Made by a program: the position numbers and the translations under genes. Below the pieces are notes generated by a model. The model was given only the letters and a program-made list of their open reading frames with translations. It made no database searches and was not told the origin of the DNA. Below, in pieces: positions 61,491-64,000 of a stretch of 64,000 nt of DNA (within the stretch, counting starts at the first letter, position 1; each line of letters opens with the position of its first letter). The stretch is from Adenanthera pavonina (taxonomy: Eukaryota; Streptophyta; Magnoliopsida; Fabales; Fabaceae): positions 19,015,501 to 19,079,500 of the forward strand of contig JAIVEN010000015.1 in NCBI GenBank assembly GCA_026686845.1, read 5' to 3'.

Positions 61491-63892
61491 AGAATAATGC
61501 TGATTTCATATTTAGAAAATTAAAAAGACAATCATAATTAATAAAGATAAAGTCAAATTAAAGAGGTATTAGCATTTATTTGAATAGAATAAATGAATGT
61601 TTCACTATTTATTATTGAAAAGTTTAATAGTATATATTTATTATTATTACTTTTTTTATTTTTATATAATATTTTAATAAAACATTATTAATATATTAAT
61701 TTAATTACATTTAACCATGTGAACCAAGGAAGGACTGAAGTCTTCGTTATGTTTTGGGTGGGGAAGTGGAGTTTGTGGGGACAGGCAGGGGTACCATAGT
61801 CCTGCAAAGTTTTCGAATATCCCCCAGTATCATATGCTACTTCCAGTTTAGAGTATGAGTTCTTTATTTTTTTTTTTAAAGATAAGTCTCATTTAATAAT
61901 TTTTATAATATTAAATATTTTTTCTTCTATTTTATCCTTATCTAGAATTAAATATAAGAGAGATCATAAATTTTAAATGCAATATATTAAATATAAGAGA
62001 GATAATTATTAGAAAATAATATATTTTTTATATATTTAAAGAGTATAAATACATTTTTTGGTTCCTATAATAAAACTTATATTTTGAATTGAAAGGAATA
62101 GTTATTTTACATTTGTGGGCTCCCAAATTTTGTTCTTCAATTACCATATATATGCTTTTTAATCTCACTCCTCCCATAGCCAAATCTTGGCTTTGCTTCT
62201 ATATCGTGACTAATTCAATAGCTATTCTAATTTTTATAACATTAGTGTGTGTATTTTTTTCCCTTTTAAATATCAATATGGCACACATGAGACTTTTGAA
62301 TACTATAGAACTGATAAAAAGAATGGTGGGCTTAAGGCAATGATGTCAATGGTTAAGTTTGTTGCCCTTTTCTTTTTAAATCATTTTGGTGCCATCCTTT
62401 CTAGGTTCATAGAAGGTAACCGTATTATTGGTGAGTTCAACGTAAGTTAGGAGGCCAAAAATCAAAGATAAGGCTGCATGCGCATGCAAACTTTATTATT
62501 CATTCATGCAATTTCTTTGTTGTACAATTCAGATTCCCATATGAAAAAAGTGCAGTGTCTAAATGGATTACCGTTCATGGCCATGAATTTAAAATGTCAC
62601 ACTTAATTAGCATTAATTTGGACCTTAACTAGATTTCATAAATTGATATGTATGGACCACATGAACACTGTGGTTTAGATATATATGCAAATTAAGAAAG
62701 ATATATATATGGAGGGGCATGCATGTGGCTTGTGAGGCTGGCCATTTATCCAATACTGGCAAATTCCAACACAATCAGATAAATTGAAGTGACCCTTCCT
62801 TCCTTTGAGTTGTTTTTTCTCTTTTGTTTTCTCTCATCCTTTTCCTTTTGAGAGTTACATTTTAATAAAGCCACACATTCCTTTACCATGAAAACAATGT
62901 TTCTTACCTAACTGACCTCCATTTTTGGTGGGCTTGTCAGAATTTCAAACACCAGATCTTGAATCATCATGCGTGGCTTGATATAAAGCTTAACTTGTCC
63001 CACTTGGCTTTCAGATTTGAAATAAAGTGGGAACGACATGCAATATCTATCATCACGGATATTTCGACATCTTTTCTCTCTTTTCAACGTCAAATAATTA
63101 ATATCTATATGCTTGATATCAACGTTAATTTGCATATATACCTTGATTTAAATGTCTAGACGGAGACCACGTTCTTTAATTTGTTCTTTGTTTGCAAGAA
63201 TCAACCACAAATTAATGGGACCAATACAGAGATATGCAGGCGAACAACAAATGACAATGGATCCTTATAACACGTGAATTATGACGAGGACGATAATTGA
63301 TAATCGATAATGATTTATATATATATATATATGAACCAATCTAGCTAAATTATACTTGCATGTTTAGTGATTAATATATACTTTGATCAAAAACTTGCTA
63401 GGAGTCCATTTAATTATTTTCTAGGAAAATAATTAAACCGAAATAGGATCTCTTTAAATTATCTCTTTGCGGACGGACGTTCTGCTTGACAATGGAAAAT
63501 CGTGCCATTATGGCGTTTCTGAAAACTGTCATATCATGGAAGGATATGGCTTATTTCATTTCTTCAAGGAGATTGGACCAATCCGGTGAATGGTTTTCTA
63601 TACTAGTAGAGGGAAGTTCAAAGTAATATTCTCTTTTAAAATTTTGAATTCAACTCAAATTATAGGATAATATATGTAAATTAAAAAATAATTAGATTAT
63701 AGGATTCTATGAAGTCACATTGTTAATAACTTATAAATAGTATGATTTTGTATAGATTTTATGTAATATGAACTGGTACCCAAAAATATGTGAGCAAATC
63801 ATATATTGTAATTAAGGTAATATTTGCCTCTATTATGTTTAGTGTTGGATATATGACAAGTCACCCTTATAAGTTATCTTAAGCACCAAGAA

Positions 63893-63950
63893 AGATGTTC
63901 AAATAGCAACTCCTGAAGTTTAGATGTTCAAATAGCGACTCCTGAAGTCT
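63893..63950. repeat. Tandem duplication, 2 x 29 bp
   Basis: AGATGTTCAAATAGC[AG]ACTCCTGAAGT[TC]T occurs twice back to back (63,893-63,921 and 63,922-63,950). Confidence 0.95.
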
Positions 63951-64000
63951 CACCGACACACGACAATGCAAAATTTTAGAGTAGAATGATTTTCTTGAGG

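Larger units (their letters stand above)
60991..64000. other. AT-rich intergenic DNA, no gene seen
   Basis: No supported coding region. Contains a phrase repeat near 61.29-61.49 kb and a 2x29-bp repeat near the right edge. The 75-codon minus-strand frame at 62,908-63,135 has no recognised motif. Confidence 0.4.

Noticed and set aside
62908..63135. 75-codon minus-strand frame
   Set aside because: No recognised domain and isolated in AT-rich DNA; consistent with chance.

Overview
This is nuclear DNA from a flowering plant, most likely a eudicot. It is AT-rich, its genes have introns with standard GT..AG borders, and much of it is transposable-element sequence. I cannot name the species. All similarities below come from reading the sequence and recalling protein families; no database was searched.

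Layout. (1) 1-7 kb is a small gene island: the first exon of a BTB/POZ gene on the minus strand, cut off by the window edge; a complete three-exon V-ATPase subunit c gene on the plus strand (CDS 2963-5012); and a two-exon minimal GNAT acetyltransferase on the plus strand (6102-6860). A MITE sits just upstream of the V-ATPase gene. (2) 7-10 kb is AT-rich intergenic DNA with a 3x44-bp tandem repeat and a MITE-like element. (3) About 10.18-20.92 kb is an old, decayed Ty3/gypsy element of Tat/Retand type on the minus strand, with diverged LTRs of about 0.42 kb and a gag-pol wreck. It also carries a decayed plant-mobile-domain (PMD) reading frame antisense to pol, between pol and the 3' LTR. (4) 21-28 kb is AT-rich, with several MITEs and a purine-rich tract. 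(5) 28,082-31,529 is a complete hAT transposon with an 8-bp target duplication and an intact 812-codon transposase. It lies in sequence that ends at about 33.34 kb in what looks like a Tat/Ogre LTR end. (6) 33.35-35.12 kb is a Sirevirus-like LTR remnant. 35,890-38,054 is a probable solo LTR of another family. (7) 40,441-48,954 is a very young Ty1/copia Sirevirus-like element on the minus strand. Its 2,614-bp LTRs differ at only four positions, but the interior codes for Gag only, so it is non-autonomous. Its LTRs carry an array of hairpin-forming modules upstream of the TATA box. (8) 50,494-55,625 is a complete five-exon ILR1-like amidohydrolase gene (probably ILL6) on the plus strand; one intron holds a palindromic MITE. 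(9) 56-64 kb is AT-rich with a second copy of the MITE seen at 9 kb, a long-armed foldback element (about 58.73-60.21 kb), the 3' end of a dead LINE on the minus strand, and a degenerate 11-12-bp phrase repeat.

The host genes are ordinary: vacuolar proton pumping, a small acetyltransferase, hormone-conjugate hydrolysis and a BTB adaptor. They do not form a pathway. The unusual content is in the mobile elements: a young Gag-only retroelement with hairpin-array LTRs, an apparently intact hAT element, and a captured PMD gene running antisense inside a Tat-type element.
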